A stretch of DNA of 45,093 nt, taken from assembly GCA_031551045.1 (NCBI GenBank), contig JAVBOD010000011.1, positions 1-45,093 on the forward strand. Direction: 5' to 3'. The position numbers were made by a program, and so were the translations under genes. The notes beneath the pieces were generated by a model. It was not told where the DNA came from and ran no database searches. It worked only from the letters and a program-made list of their open reading frames with translations. How positions within the stretch are numbered: position 1 is the first letter of the stretch; every line of letters begins with the position of its first letter. Below are positions 15,442-22,644 of the stretch, in pieces. The DNA is from JAVBOD01 sp031551045 (lineage in GTDB: Bacteria > Bacteroidota > Bacteroidia > Bacteroidales > UBA932).

Positions 15442-16728
15442 ATGCTTGCCGAACTTTATAAATTATTCTGTCAATACCCCGAGGTTTCTACGGATAGCCG
15501 GGACATCAAACGCGGATGCCTGTTTTTTGCACTCAAAGGAGAACGTTTTGACGGCAATGCATTTGCTTTGCAAGCATTGGAAGAAGGTGCCGCCTATGCC
15601 ATAGTGGATGATGCCGCATTACCGGCCGATGACCGTTTGATACGTGTCGAAAATGTGCTAATAAGCTTGCAAGAGTTAGCCAATTATCACCGTCATCAAT
15701 TAGGAATTCCTATTATTGCCATTACCGGAACTAATGGAAAGACAACAACAAAAGAATTGATGGCCAAAGTCCTTTCCTTGAAATATACTATTAGTGTTAC
15801 CAAGGGAAATTTCAATAACCACATTGGAGTACCACTGACCTTATTGCGGATGGATGCTCAAACACAATTGGGCGTCGTAGAAATGGGCGCTAATCATATC
15901 GGGGAAATTGCCGCCTTGTGCCGTATTGCCGAGCCGGACTACGGTTTAATTACCAATGTGGGAAAAGCACATCTTGAAGGCTTCGGTTCATTGGACGGAG
16001 TGAAGAAAGCAAAAGGAGAATTGTATGACTTTCTGCAATCGACCGGCGGCCGGATTTTCTACAACAGCGATAATCCGATTCTTTGCGAAATGCTTCGTGA
16101 ACGCGGCATTGAACGGGCCCTGGCTTACGGTATAATACCCGATGAGGTAAACATATTGCCAAATAGCCCAGAGCATCCGTTTCTACGTTTGGCTTTTCCT
16201 GATAATACGGCTATAAACACACAACTTATCGGTAATTATAATGCCGATAATGTATTGGCCGCTTTAGCCGTAGGGCGTCATTTTGAGATATCGCGCCAGG
16301 CTGCAAAGCTCGCTATTGAAAATTATGTGCCGTTGAATAATCGCTCGCAACTGATACGCACGGCAACCAATACGGTTATTATGGATGCCTACAATGCCAA
16401 TCCCACCAGCATGAGGGCTGCTATTGAAAATTTTGCCCGCCAAGCCATGCCTGATAAATGGGTAATTTTGGGCGATATGAAAGAATTAGGGCAAGAGTCG
16501 GACATGGAACACCGCACTATTATAGATCTGTTGAAAGAAAAACAATTGAATAACGTCTTATTGGTAGGCAACAATTTTAAGCAAGCAGCCGGAGATTTTC
16601 CCGCATCATGTTTTGCAACCGTCCAGGATTTGATGGATTATCTGGCAACACACCCTTTACAACGCGCTACTATTTTGATAAAAGGCTCACATAGCACATC
16701 GTTGGAAAAACTGGCATCATATCTATGA
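15442..16728 (+). CDS. murF: UDP-N-acetylmuramoyl-tripeptide--D-alanyl-D-alanine ligase
   Basis: A 428-residue Mur ligase that adds D-Ala-D-Ala to the UDP-MurNAc-tripeptide in the last cytoplasmic step of peptidoglycan precursor synthesis. Visible motifs: the N-terminal uridine-binding domain 'VSTDSRDIKRGCLFFALKGERFDG', the ATP loop 'AITGTNGKTTTKELMAK', 'VVEMGANHIGEIA', and the C-terminal 'VIMDAYNANPTSMRAAI'. ATG 15442 (MLAELYKLF) fits the family; a TTG at 15430 lies next to the terminator T run and is rejected. Its 3' end overlaps the convergent glycosyltransferase gene by six bases. Confidence 0.95.
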   Translation: MLAELYKLFCQYPEVSTDSRDIKRGCLFFALKGERFDGNAFALQALEEGAAYAIVDDAALPADDRLIRVENVLISLQELANYHRHQLGIPIIAITGTNGKTTTKELMAKVLSLKYTISVTKGNFNNHIGVPLTLLRMDAQTQLGVVEMGANHIGEIAALCRIAEPDYGLITNVGKAHLEGFGSLDGVKKAKGELYDFLQSTGGRIFYNSDNPILCEMLRERGIERALAYGIIPDEVNILPNSPEHPFLRLAFPDNTAINTQLIGNYNADNVLAALAVGRHFEISRQAAKLAIENYVPLNNRSQLIRTATNTVIMDAYNANPTSMRAAIENFARQAMPDKWVILGDMKELGQESDMEHRTIIDLLKEKQLNNVLLVGNNFKQAAGDFPASCFATVQDLMDYLATHPLQRATILIKGSHSTSLEKLASYL

Positions 16729-17748
16729 TATTTCACCGAGGTCGGAAAAACGTAAACGGCGTTTCTTTTTTGTGTAAAATTTCCATACGATACTGTGCCG
16801 GTAGATGCATGATGTGTTCTTCATTTGTGTATTGATCTGTTTTACCTGCACCGCTTTGCGGTATTTCCGGAAAGCTTTGTGGGCGCCGAAGACCGTTTTG
16901 AAGAATGCGACATTTCCGGTCGAGAAATATATCAACGCCGATACTCCGTCGAGGCACATGCGTATAAATATAGTAGTGCGGCGCTTTTTAGGGCCTACAT
17001 TTTTGTATAACATGTAAAGATTATTCCGGTAATTCAAGAATAATTTCCGAGGCGTGTTGTTGGGCAATGTTCCTCCTCCCACATGATATACAAGCGATGC
17101 CGGGCAACACATCACTTTATAGCCGAGCCGTTTGGCGCGCCAGCAAAAATCGATTTCTTCCATATGGGCGAAAAAATCTTCATCCAGCCCGCCTAATTGG
17201 CGGAACACTTCGGTACGCACCATCATACAAGCGCCGGTTGCCCAAAATACTTCACGGGTAGTGTCATACTGCCCTTCGTCTTTTTCGATATGCTTCAGGA
17301 TACGCCCGCGGCAAAACGGATAGCCGAACTTATCGATAAAACCGCCGGCAGCGCCGGCATATTCAAAATATTCGCGATTATGGAATGACCGGATTTTAGG
17401 CATACACACAGCCACTTCGGGATGGTCATCCATAAGTTTCAATAGGGGTGTCAACCAGTTTTCCGTAACTTCAATATCGGAATTCAGAAGAATATAATAA
17501 TCAGCCTCTACCTGCATTAGCGCACGATTGTAGCCGCCGGTAAAACCATAATTTTGATCTAATCGGATGATTCGAATGTGCGGATAATGTGCTTCCAGAA
17601 AAGCTAACGAATCGTCGGTAGAACCATTGTCGGCCACGATAACAGATACGCCCGGAAGTGACGAATAGGCCGTTACCGAAGGCAAAAACTGTTCGAGGAA
17701 ATGTTTACCATTCCAGTTTAATATGACGATGGCTGTTTGTTTCACCAT
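16723..17748 (-). CDS. Glycosyltransferase family 2
   Basis: A 341-residue GT-A fold enzyme of the rhamnosyltransferase-like branch: 'TAIVILNWNGKHFLEQFL' at the N-terminus, 'SVIVADNGSTDDSL' for the nucleotide-sugar, the DxD-type motif 'YYILLNSDIEV', and 'EEIDFCWRAKRLGYKV' (the ED-type catalytic motif). It transfers a sugar to an unknown acceptor, probably in cell-surface polysaccharide synthesis. It overlaps the stop of rnhA upstream by one base and is therefore the last gene of a pdxA-rnhA-GT2 operon; its own 3' end overlaps murF. Confidence 0.9.
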   Translation of the reverse strand: MVKQTAIVILNWNGKHFLEQFLPSVTAYSSLPGVSVIVADNGSTDDSLAFLEAHYPHIRIIRLDQNYGFTGGYNRALMQVEADYYILLNSDIEVTENWLTPLLKLMDDHPEVAVCMPKIRSFHNREYFEYAGAAGGFIDKFGYPFCRGRILKHIEKDEGQYDTTREVFWATGACMMVRTEVFRQLGGLDEDFFAHMEEIDFCWRAKRLGYKVMCCPASLVYHVGGGTLPNNTPRKLFLNYRNNLYMLYKNVGPKKRRTTIFIRMCLDGVSALIYFSTGNVAFFKTVFGAHKAFRKYRKAVQVKQINTQMKNTSCIYRHSIVWKFYTKKKRRLRFSDLGEIS

Positions 17749-18221
17749 TACAGTAATTCATTTTGTTGTTCCGTAGCATAATAGGTGTCTTCCGGCAGAT
17801 TTACCCGGTTGGCTGCCGCCACAGCCAGCTGGTCGCAGCGTTCGTTATTCGGATTGCCGGCATGACCTTTCACCCACACAAATTTTACACGATGTTTACG
17901 GTAGATTTTCAAAAAACGTATCCATAAATCGGGATTTTTTTTCTTTTTGAACGCGATTCGTTCCCATTGAAATACCCAGCCTTTTTCTACAGCCTGCACC
18001 ACATATTCGGAATCGCTGTATATGGTAACCGGTGTGTTTTCGAATTTCAGCGTTTCCAATCCTATGATTACGGCGAGCAATTCCATGCGGTTGTTGGTTG
18101 TGTGGGCGAATCCGCCTGAAAGTTCTTTGCGGTGTTCGCCGCTCATTAATATTACACCGTATCCACCGGGGCCGGGATTTCCTAAAGCAGAGCCGTCGGT
18201 ATATATTGTTACGGATTGCAT
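17748..18221 (-). CDS. rnhA: Ribonuclease HI
   Basis: A 157-residue protein, the standard length for RNase HI, which cuts the RNA strand of RNA-DNA hybrids with two metal ions. The carboxylate set is complete: Asp9 in 'YTDGSALGNPGPGGYG', Glu47 in 'NNRMELLAV', Asp70 in 'YSDSEYV', and Asp130 in 'NNERCDQLA', with the catalytic-loop His120 in 'WVKGHAGNP'. It sits between pdxA (9-base gap) and the glycosyltransferase (1-base overlap). A second, unrelated RNase H (rnhB) is encoded 2.2 kb away. Confidence 0.97.
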   Translation of the reverse strand: MQSVTIYTDGSALGNPGPGGYGVILMSGEHRKELSGGFAHTTNNRMELLAVIIGLETLKFENTPVTIYSDSEYVVQAVEKGWVFQWERIAFKKKKNPDLWIRFLKIYRKHRVKFVWVKGHAGNPNNERCDQLAVAAANRVNLPEDTYYATEQQNELL

Positions 18222-18229
18222 TGGATTAT

Positions 18230-19285
18230 TTAGGACAATTCTTCTATGTTCATCGGGCTCAAAGAATTTGCTTTGAGTTGGTCGAAGTTTTTACGGCTGT
18301 GTAAAATATCGCAGGCGGCATAAATAGCATTTCGCATGGAGTCCGGCGACGCTTTTCCTGTTGCTGCCACATCGTAAGCTACGCCGTGTGCCGGCGAAGT
18401 GCGTACTATGGGTAATCCGGCTGTGTAGTTTACTCCATTGCAGAACGAAAGCGCTTTGAAAGGAGCCAATCCCTGGTCGTGATACATGGCAAGAATAGCG
18501 TCGAAGCGATGGTAGGTGCCGGCTCCGAAAAAGCCATCGGCCGGATAGGGGCCAAAGGCTAAGATGCCTGCTTTATTGGCTTCGGCAATGGCCGGGCTGA
18601 TAAACTGGTCTTCTTCTTTTCCTAATAAACCGGCATCTCCGGCATGAGGGTTCAATCCTAAAACGGCTATCCGTGGACGAATTATGGCAAAATCGCGTTG
18701 CAACGATTGGTTCATTAATTGCAATTTTCGTAGAATGCATTCTTTAGAAAGCAGGGAAGATACTTGTGATAGCGGCACATGCCCTGTGACAACGCCCACT
18801 TTCATAATATCGCTAATTAATAACATTAGGTGCTCCGGCGCGTCAAATGCCTTGGCTAAATATTCTGTGTGTCCGGGGAATGAAAAATTATTTCCGTGTA
18901 TGGTTTCTTTGTTGAAGGGTGCCGTGACCAACACATCGATTTTGTTGTTTTTAAGGTCGGCTACGGCCGTTTGTAACGCGCGTAATGCGGCCTGCGCGGC
19001 ATCCGGTGACGGTTTTCCCGGTTCCACTTTTACTTCTTCCGGCACACAGTTTACAATATTAATCTGTTTGTTTTTAATTTCGCCGGTAATACTCATGCTA
19101 TTTATACTGAGATTTTCCGTCGGAGCTACTATTTTCCGGTAAAATGAAAATAATTTCGCCGAACCGTAAATTACCGGAATGCAAAAATCTTGAATTCTTG
19201 GATCTGCAAGCGTTTTAATAATGACTTCATATCCGACTCCGTTACTATCGCCTTGTGTAATGCCTATGCGTATTTTTTCGCTCAT
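18230..19285 (-). CDS. pdxA: 4-hydroxythreonine-4-phosphate dehydrogenase
   Basis: A 351-residue PdxA, the NAD-dependent enzyme that oxidises 4-phosphohydroxy-L-threonine in the DXP-dependent route to pyridoxal phosphate. Motifs: 'IGITQGDSNGVGYEV' (nucleotide site), 'VTAPFNKETIHG', 'VTGHVPLSQV', and the metal ligands 'LNPHAGDAGLLGKEE' and 'MYHDQGLAPFKAL'. The frame is open 34 codons further upstream, but the minus-strand -7 box at 19319-19326 and the homologous N-terminus (MSEKIRIGIT) place the start at 19285. It is the first gene of the operon with rnhA and the glycosyltransferase. Confidence 0.95.
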   Translation of the reverse strand: MSEKIRIGITQGDSNGVGYEVIIKTLADPRIQDFCIPVIYGSAKLFSFYRKIVAPTENLSINSMSITGEIKNKQINIVNCVPEEVKVEPGKPSPDAAQAALRALQTAVADLKNNKIDVLVTAPFNKETIHGNNFSFPGHTEYLAKAFDAPEHLMLLISDIMKVGVVTGHVPLSQVSSLLSKECILRKLQLMNQSLQRDFAIIRPRIAVLGLNPHAGDAGLLGKEEDQFISPAIAEANKAGILAFGPYPADGFFGAGTYHRFDAILAMYHDQGLAPFKALSFCNGVNYTAGLPIVRTSPAHGVAYDVAATGKASPDSMRNAIYAACDILHSRKNFDQLKANSLSPMNIEELS

Positions 19286-19318
19286 AAGATATATTTTATT
19301 CGCTGTGTCTTTAAATAA

Positions 19319-19326
19319 CAAAGATA
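19319..19326 (-). promoter_or_regulatory. Predicted pdxA operon promoter
   Basis: The minus strand reads TATCTTTG, an exact -7 match, giving a leader of about 28 bases to ATG 19285 and excluding the longer frame. Confidence 0.65.
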
Positions 19327-19374
19327 CGTATTCCTTATATAAGTTGCAAAATATTAAATATAGGAAAAAATTTT

Positions 19375-19382
19375 TACCTTTG
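19375..19382 (+). promoter_or_regulatory. Predicted cysK promoter
   Basis: TACCTTTG is an exact -7 match 28 bases before ATG 19411, divergent from the pdxA promoter. Confidence 0.65.
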
Positions 19383-19410
19383 GACAAATAATTCTAAAAC
19401 CAATGTATCA

Positions 19411-20457
19411 ATGAGAAAAAATACCATTTCAGATCCTAAAATCTCAACAGCCATCAGTAGTTTGTGGAATGTTGTAGGGAATTCTCCGCTATTAGTCATT
19501 CACTTTAAATATAAAGAAGAAGCGCGTACTATCTATGCGAAAAGCGAACAGTTTAATATTAGCGGAAGCATAAAAGACCGCATGGCTCTTTATATCATGC
19601 AGCGCGCTTATGAGCGTGGTACAATAAAGCCCGGCGATACCATCGTGGAAGCTACCAGTGGCAATACCGGGATTGCTTTCTCTTCTATTGGGCGGGCATT
19701 GGGGCATAAAGTCCGCATTGCCATGCCGAACTGGATGAGCCGCGAACGGGTGGATATTATTCAGGGGCTGGGTGCGGAAATTATTTCCGTATCGAAAGAA
19801 CAAGGTGGATTTTTGGGCAGTATCCGTATTGCCGATGAAATGGCGGAGAAAGAGCCGAATATTTTCTTGCCCCATCAATTTTCAAATGAAGACAATGCGG
19901 AAGCGCATCAAATTACTACCGGCCCGGAATTGTGGGCACAAATGCAAGCCAACGGTGTAACTCCCGATGCGTTTGTAGCCGGCGTGGGAACCGGAGGTAC
20001 GGTAATGGGAGTAGGCCGTTTCTTACGTTCGAAAAATCCGAAAGTAAAAATTTATCCGATGGAACCGGCCGAGTCGCCGACTATTACTACCGGATATAAG
20101 GTAGGAGTCCATCGTATTCAAGGTATTTCCGACGAATTTATTCCGGCAATTGTAAAACTAAATGAATTGGACGAAGTGATTCAGGTTTCGGATGGCGATG
20201 GGATTATTATGGCGCAGAAGCTGTCCAAACAATTGGGTTTGGCCGTAGGAATTTCTTCCGGCGCCAATTTTATTGCAGCCCTGATCGCTCAAGAAAAATT
20301 GGGTGGTAAAAAAATAAATGTTGCGACGGTATTTTCCGATTGTAACAAGAAATATTTGAGTACGGATTTAATGCGTGAAGAACCGGTAAAAGCGGGGTAT
20401 TATTCTCCTGATATCGAGCTTCTCGGATACGAAGTGTATAAACGTTGCGAATGCTAA
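19411..20457 (+). CDS. cysK: Cysteine synthase family PLP-dependent enzyme
   Basis: A 348-residue fold-type II PLP enzyme. The PLP lysine is Lys55 in 'NISGSIKDRMAL', the substrate loop is 'ATSGNTGIAF' (residues 81-90), and the phosphate loop is 'GVGTGGTVMG' (191-200); 'GISSGANFIAAL' is near the C-terminus. This fits O-acetylserine sulfhydrylase, which makes cysteine from O-acetylserine and sulfide. It carries a C-terminal extension of about 30 residues ending 'EVYKRCEC' beyond the common catalytic core. A cystathionine beta-synthase-like activity cannot be excluded. Its end overlaps the convergent rnhB stop by four bases. Confidence 0.85.
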   Translation: MRKNTISDPKISTAISSLWNVVGNSPLLVIHFKYKEEARTIYAKSEQFNISGSIKDRMALYIMQRAYERGTIKPGDTIVEATSGNTGIAFSSIGRALGHKVRIAMPNWMSRERVDIIQGLGAEIISVSKEQGGFLGSIRIADEMAEKEPNIFLPHQFSNEDNAEAHQITTGPELWAQMQANGVTPDAFVAGVGTGGTVMGVGRFLRSKNPKVKIYPMEPAESPTITTGYKVGVHRIQGISDEFIPAIVKLNELDEVIQVSDGDGIIMAQKLSKQLGLAVGISSGANFIAALIAQEKLGGKKINVATVFSDCNKKYLSTDLMREEPVKAGYYSPDIELLGYEVYKRCEC

Positions 20458-21059
20458 AACAATAACGCTTGCTCATCGAGCAATTTGTATGATTTCCGAT
20501 GCCACCGCGTGATGCCGTTTTCCCGAATGGCCGCGCGGTGTGCTTTTGTGGGGTAGCCCATGTTTTTATTCCAATTGTAAGCGGGGAATTCTTCCGATAG
20601 TTTGCACATAAATTCGTCGCGGTGGGTTTTTGCTAATACGGATGCCGCAGCAATGGAGGCAAATGTGGCATCTCCTTTCACTATACACTGGTGAGGAATT
20701 TGCGGATATTTCGAAAAACGATTGCCATCCACCAAGATAAAATCGGGACGAACGCTGAGGCCGTCTAATGCACGATGCATGCCGGTGATAGAAGCCCGAA
20801 GAATATTTATTTCATCTATTTCTTCGTTGCTTACAGCAATAACACTCCATGCAATGGCTTCTTTTTCGATAATTGTACGAAGCATGTCACGCTGTTTCTT
20901 GCTCATTTGTTTGGAATCATTCAACAACGGATGTGAAAAACCGGCAGGTAATATCACTGCTGCTGCATAAACAGGGCCGGCAAGGCATCCGCGCCCGGCC
21001 TCGTCACAACCGGCTTCCAACCGGTTTGCTTTTAGAAAAGATTTTAGCGCCGGACTCAT
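20454..21059 (-). CDS. rnhB: Ribonuclease HII
   Basis: A 201-residue RNase HII, which removes single ribonucleotides from DNA. The active-site signature 'AGCDEAGRGCLAGPV' (Asp19, Glu20) is intact, with the further acid in 'FILVDGNRF' and the 'VKGDATFASIAAASVLAKTHRD' segment typical of the family. Its start codon overlaps the putative anti-sigma gene upstream by four bases, so it is translated from the sigma/anti-sigma transcript. This would place a DNA-repair nuclease under ECF sigma control, unless an internal promoter exists. Confidence 0.96.
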   Translation of the reverse strand: MSPALKSFLKANRLEAGCDEAGRGCLAGPVYAAAVILPAGFSHPLLNDSKQMSKKQRDMLRTIIEKEAIAWSVIAVSNEEIDEINILRASITGMHRALDGLSVRPDFILVDGNRFSKYPQIPHQCIVKGDATFASIAAASVLAKTHRDEFMCKLSEEFPAYNWNKNMGYPTKAHRAAIRENGITRWHRKSYKLLDEQALLF

Positions 21060-21463
21060 GACGCCTCCTGTACACGATGTTTGCGCTGCTTGTTTCGCAG
21101 CCAGGCGTCCAGTAGCAATAAAAAGATGCCGCCAATTAATCCGCCCAGGATATTGGATGGTATACGAACTTCTTTAAACAGGGAAAGAAGCGATGCTCCG
21201 GTTGCTGTAAATAAATTTCCAAGCCGTTGCATGAAGGTAAATTCTATGCTCCATACGGAATGAGCAAGCCATCCGCCCAAACCAATTAATAGCGAGCTTC
21301 CGGCAATGATGAATGCAATATGCCATGGCGTTAATTTTCGTGCGGCCTTTTCGGGAAGCGCGGCAATACGGTTCATCACGGATGCTGTGAAGTTTGCTCC
21401 GGGGTGTATGGCCGGTAATTTCCTTAACAGGTCGTCTATTTGCGATGTATTATGGTTCATCAT
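21056..21463 (-). CDS. Small membrane protein, putative anti-sigma factor
   Basis: A 135-residue protein of no family I recognise with confidence. It has a cytoplasmic N-terminus of about 45 residues ('IDDLLRKLPAIHPGANFTASVMNRIAALPEK', resembling the helical start of Bacteroidota anti-sigma proteins), a membrane segment at about 47-68, a possible second hydrophobic region, and another membrane segment at about 103-121 ('NILGGLIGGIFLLLLDAW') before a basic tail. It overlaps the end of the ECF sigma gene by 14 bases, the classic position for a cognate anti-sigma factor. There is no FecR-type domain. The role is inferred mainly from context. Confidence 0.6.
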   Translation of the reverse strand: MMNHNTSQIDDLLRKLPAIHPGANFTASVMNRIAALPEKAARKLTPWHIAFIIAGSSLLIGLGGWLAHSVWSIEFTFMQRLGNLFTATGASLLSLFKEVRIPSNILGGLIGGIFLLLLDAWLRNKQRKHRVQEAS

Positions 21464-22004
21464 ACTGTAAAACTCCTTTTAGCTGTTCGCGCAATTTATT
21501 TCTTGTGCGATGTATTTTTATTTTTGCGTTCGAGAGCGAGATGCCGGTTATCCGGCTTATTTCTTCCATCGATTTATCGTCGTGATAGAAAAGCGTTATC
21601 AATGCTGCCTCTTCGGGCGGAAGGGCGCTTACAAGCCTGTTCAATTCCCCTATTCGTTGCTCTTCTATTTCTTTTTCACTTGAATCATCTTTCAAAGATA
21701 CAAAATAATGCTCACTCAATTCCTGAAAAATCAATTTCCGCTTCCGTATTTCGGAGATAGCGGTATTGTAGGCAATACGATAGAGCCAGGTGGAAAAAGC
21801 CGATTGTTCTTTGAAAGAAGATAAGTTTTGGAAGACTTTTATAAATATATCCTGCGTTACTTCTTCGGCTGTTTCCCGTTGGCGCATCATCCGAAATACC
21901 AATGCGAACACCTTGTCCTTATAGTGTTCCACTATAACGGCAAAGGCGTGCTGCTCTCCCTGCAGCACGCGCGCAATGGTCTCTTTTTCGCTGAGTGTAC
22001 TCAT
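21450..22004 (-). CDS. ECF-type RNA polymerase sigma factor
   Basis: A 184-residue sigma factor with only regions 2 and 4. Region 2 (about 20-90) includes 'AEEVTQDIFIKVFQNLSSF' and 'FSTWLYRIAYNTAISEIRKR'; region 4 (about 125-178) includes 'LPPEEAALITLFYHDDKSMEEISRITGISLSNAKIKIHRTRNKL' in parts, with the helix-turn-helix. It overlaps the putative anti-sigma gene. Upstream lies a likely ECF-type promoter (22012-22041) nearly identical to the one driving the divergent DUF6249 gene, suggesting autoregulation. That promoter is so close that the leader would be only a few bases. Confidence 0.93.
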   Translation of the reverse strand: MSTLSEKETIARVLQGEQHAFAVIVEHYKDKVFALVFRMMRQRETAEEVTQDIFIKVFQNLSSFKEQSAFSTWLYRIAYNTAISEIRKRKLIFQELSEHYFVSLKDDSSEKEIEEQRIGELNRLVSALPPEEAALITLFYHDDKSMEEISRITGISLSNAKIKIHRTRNKLREQLKGVLQYDEP

Positions 22005-22011
22005 TTGCCTG

Positions 22012-22041
22012 TTTTGACGCAGAAAAACGGATTAGGTTACA
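22012..22041 (-). promoter_or_regulatory. Putative ECF promoter of the sigma operon
   Basis: On the minus strand: TGTAACC, 15 bases, CGTC, then AAAA. The -35 element is at 22035-22041 and the -10 element at 22016-22019, just before the sigma start codon. The same elements and spacing occur in the divergent promoter at 22077-22106. Confidence 0.6.
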
Positions 22042-22076
22042 GCCTTCCGGAATTTTTCACAAAGTAATAAAATTTT

Positions 22077-22106
22077 TGTAACCTTTCCGATTGGCCTGCG
22101 TCAAAA
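22077..22106 (+). promoter_or_regulatory. Putative ECF promoter of the DUF6249 gene
   Basis: On the plus strand: TGTAACC (22077-22083), 15 bases, CGTC (22099-22102), then AAAA. Both elements, the spacing, the CTG just before CGTC and the AAAA after it are shared with the sigma operon promoter. The leader would be about 40 bases. Confidence 0.6.
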
Positions 22107-22148
22107 GAGCAAACAAACGAAAAATAAACCTTTTAAAAATTTACAATT

Positions 22149-22544
22149 ATGGGAGAAGAAGTTTTTATTACCGCTATTATTTTTATTACCATTTATTTGG
22201 TGATTGAATTATTTGTACGGCGTAAGGAACGCCTGATGATTATTGAAAAAGCGGCATCCAACCAATCGCTGGACATTGCGGCGATGTTGAAACAATCGAA
22301 CGGGCAATCGTTTTCGGCATTGAAAATCGGATGCCTGCTGGCCGGCTTGGGAATCGGCTTTTTGATTGGATTTATTATTAATCGTTTTGCTGTTTACCCG
22401 GAAGTTCTCACGATCAATGAAAATAGTGTAGCTTACTATTCATTACGGGATATGGGCAATATGTTATATACGGCATCGGTGCTTGCATTTGGTGGCATCG
22501 GGTTAGTAATTGCCTACTTAGTCGAAAAACCGAAGAAAAATTAG
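22149..22544 (+). CDS. DUF6249 family small membrane protein
   Basis: A 131-residue protein with three predicted membrane segments: about 4-24 ('VFITAIIFITIYLVIELFV'), about 56-80 ('LKIGCLLAGLGIGFLIGFII') and about 104-124. Between the first two is a basic stretch ('RRKERLMIIEKA'). The pattern fits DUF6249, found in Bacteroidota and often close to ECF sigma genes. The molecular function is unknown. It is transcribed divergently from the sigma gene from a matching promoter, so it is the best candidate target of that sigma factor. A terminator follows. Confidence 0.7.
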   Translation: MGEEVFITAIIFITIYLVIELFVRRKERLMIIEKAASNQSLDIAAMLKQSNGQSFSALKIGCLLAGLGIGFLIGFIINRFAVYPEVLTINENSVAYYSLRDMGNMLYTASVLAFGGIGLVIAYLVEKPKKN

Positions 22545-22569
22545 AAACAGGACAGCCAATTTTTATGTA

Positions 22570-22606
22570 AAAACCAGTGACAATATTGCCACTGGTTTTA
22601 TTTTTA
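22570..22606 (+). terminator. Terminator after the DUF6249 gene
   Basis: A 10-bp stem (22570-22579 with 22590-22599) followed by a T-rich tail. It may also act on the minus strand for the SusC/SusD transcript. Confidence 0.85.
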
Positions 22607-22644
22607 TTGACTTTTAAAACTAATCTTAAGGTGAGTCTGTATTA

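Noticed and set aside
22060..22067. TTACTTTG on the minus strand as a housekeeping promoter for the sigma gene
   Set aside because: It misses the required A of TAnnTTTG, whereas the ECF-type motif closer to the gene is repeated precisely on the other strand.
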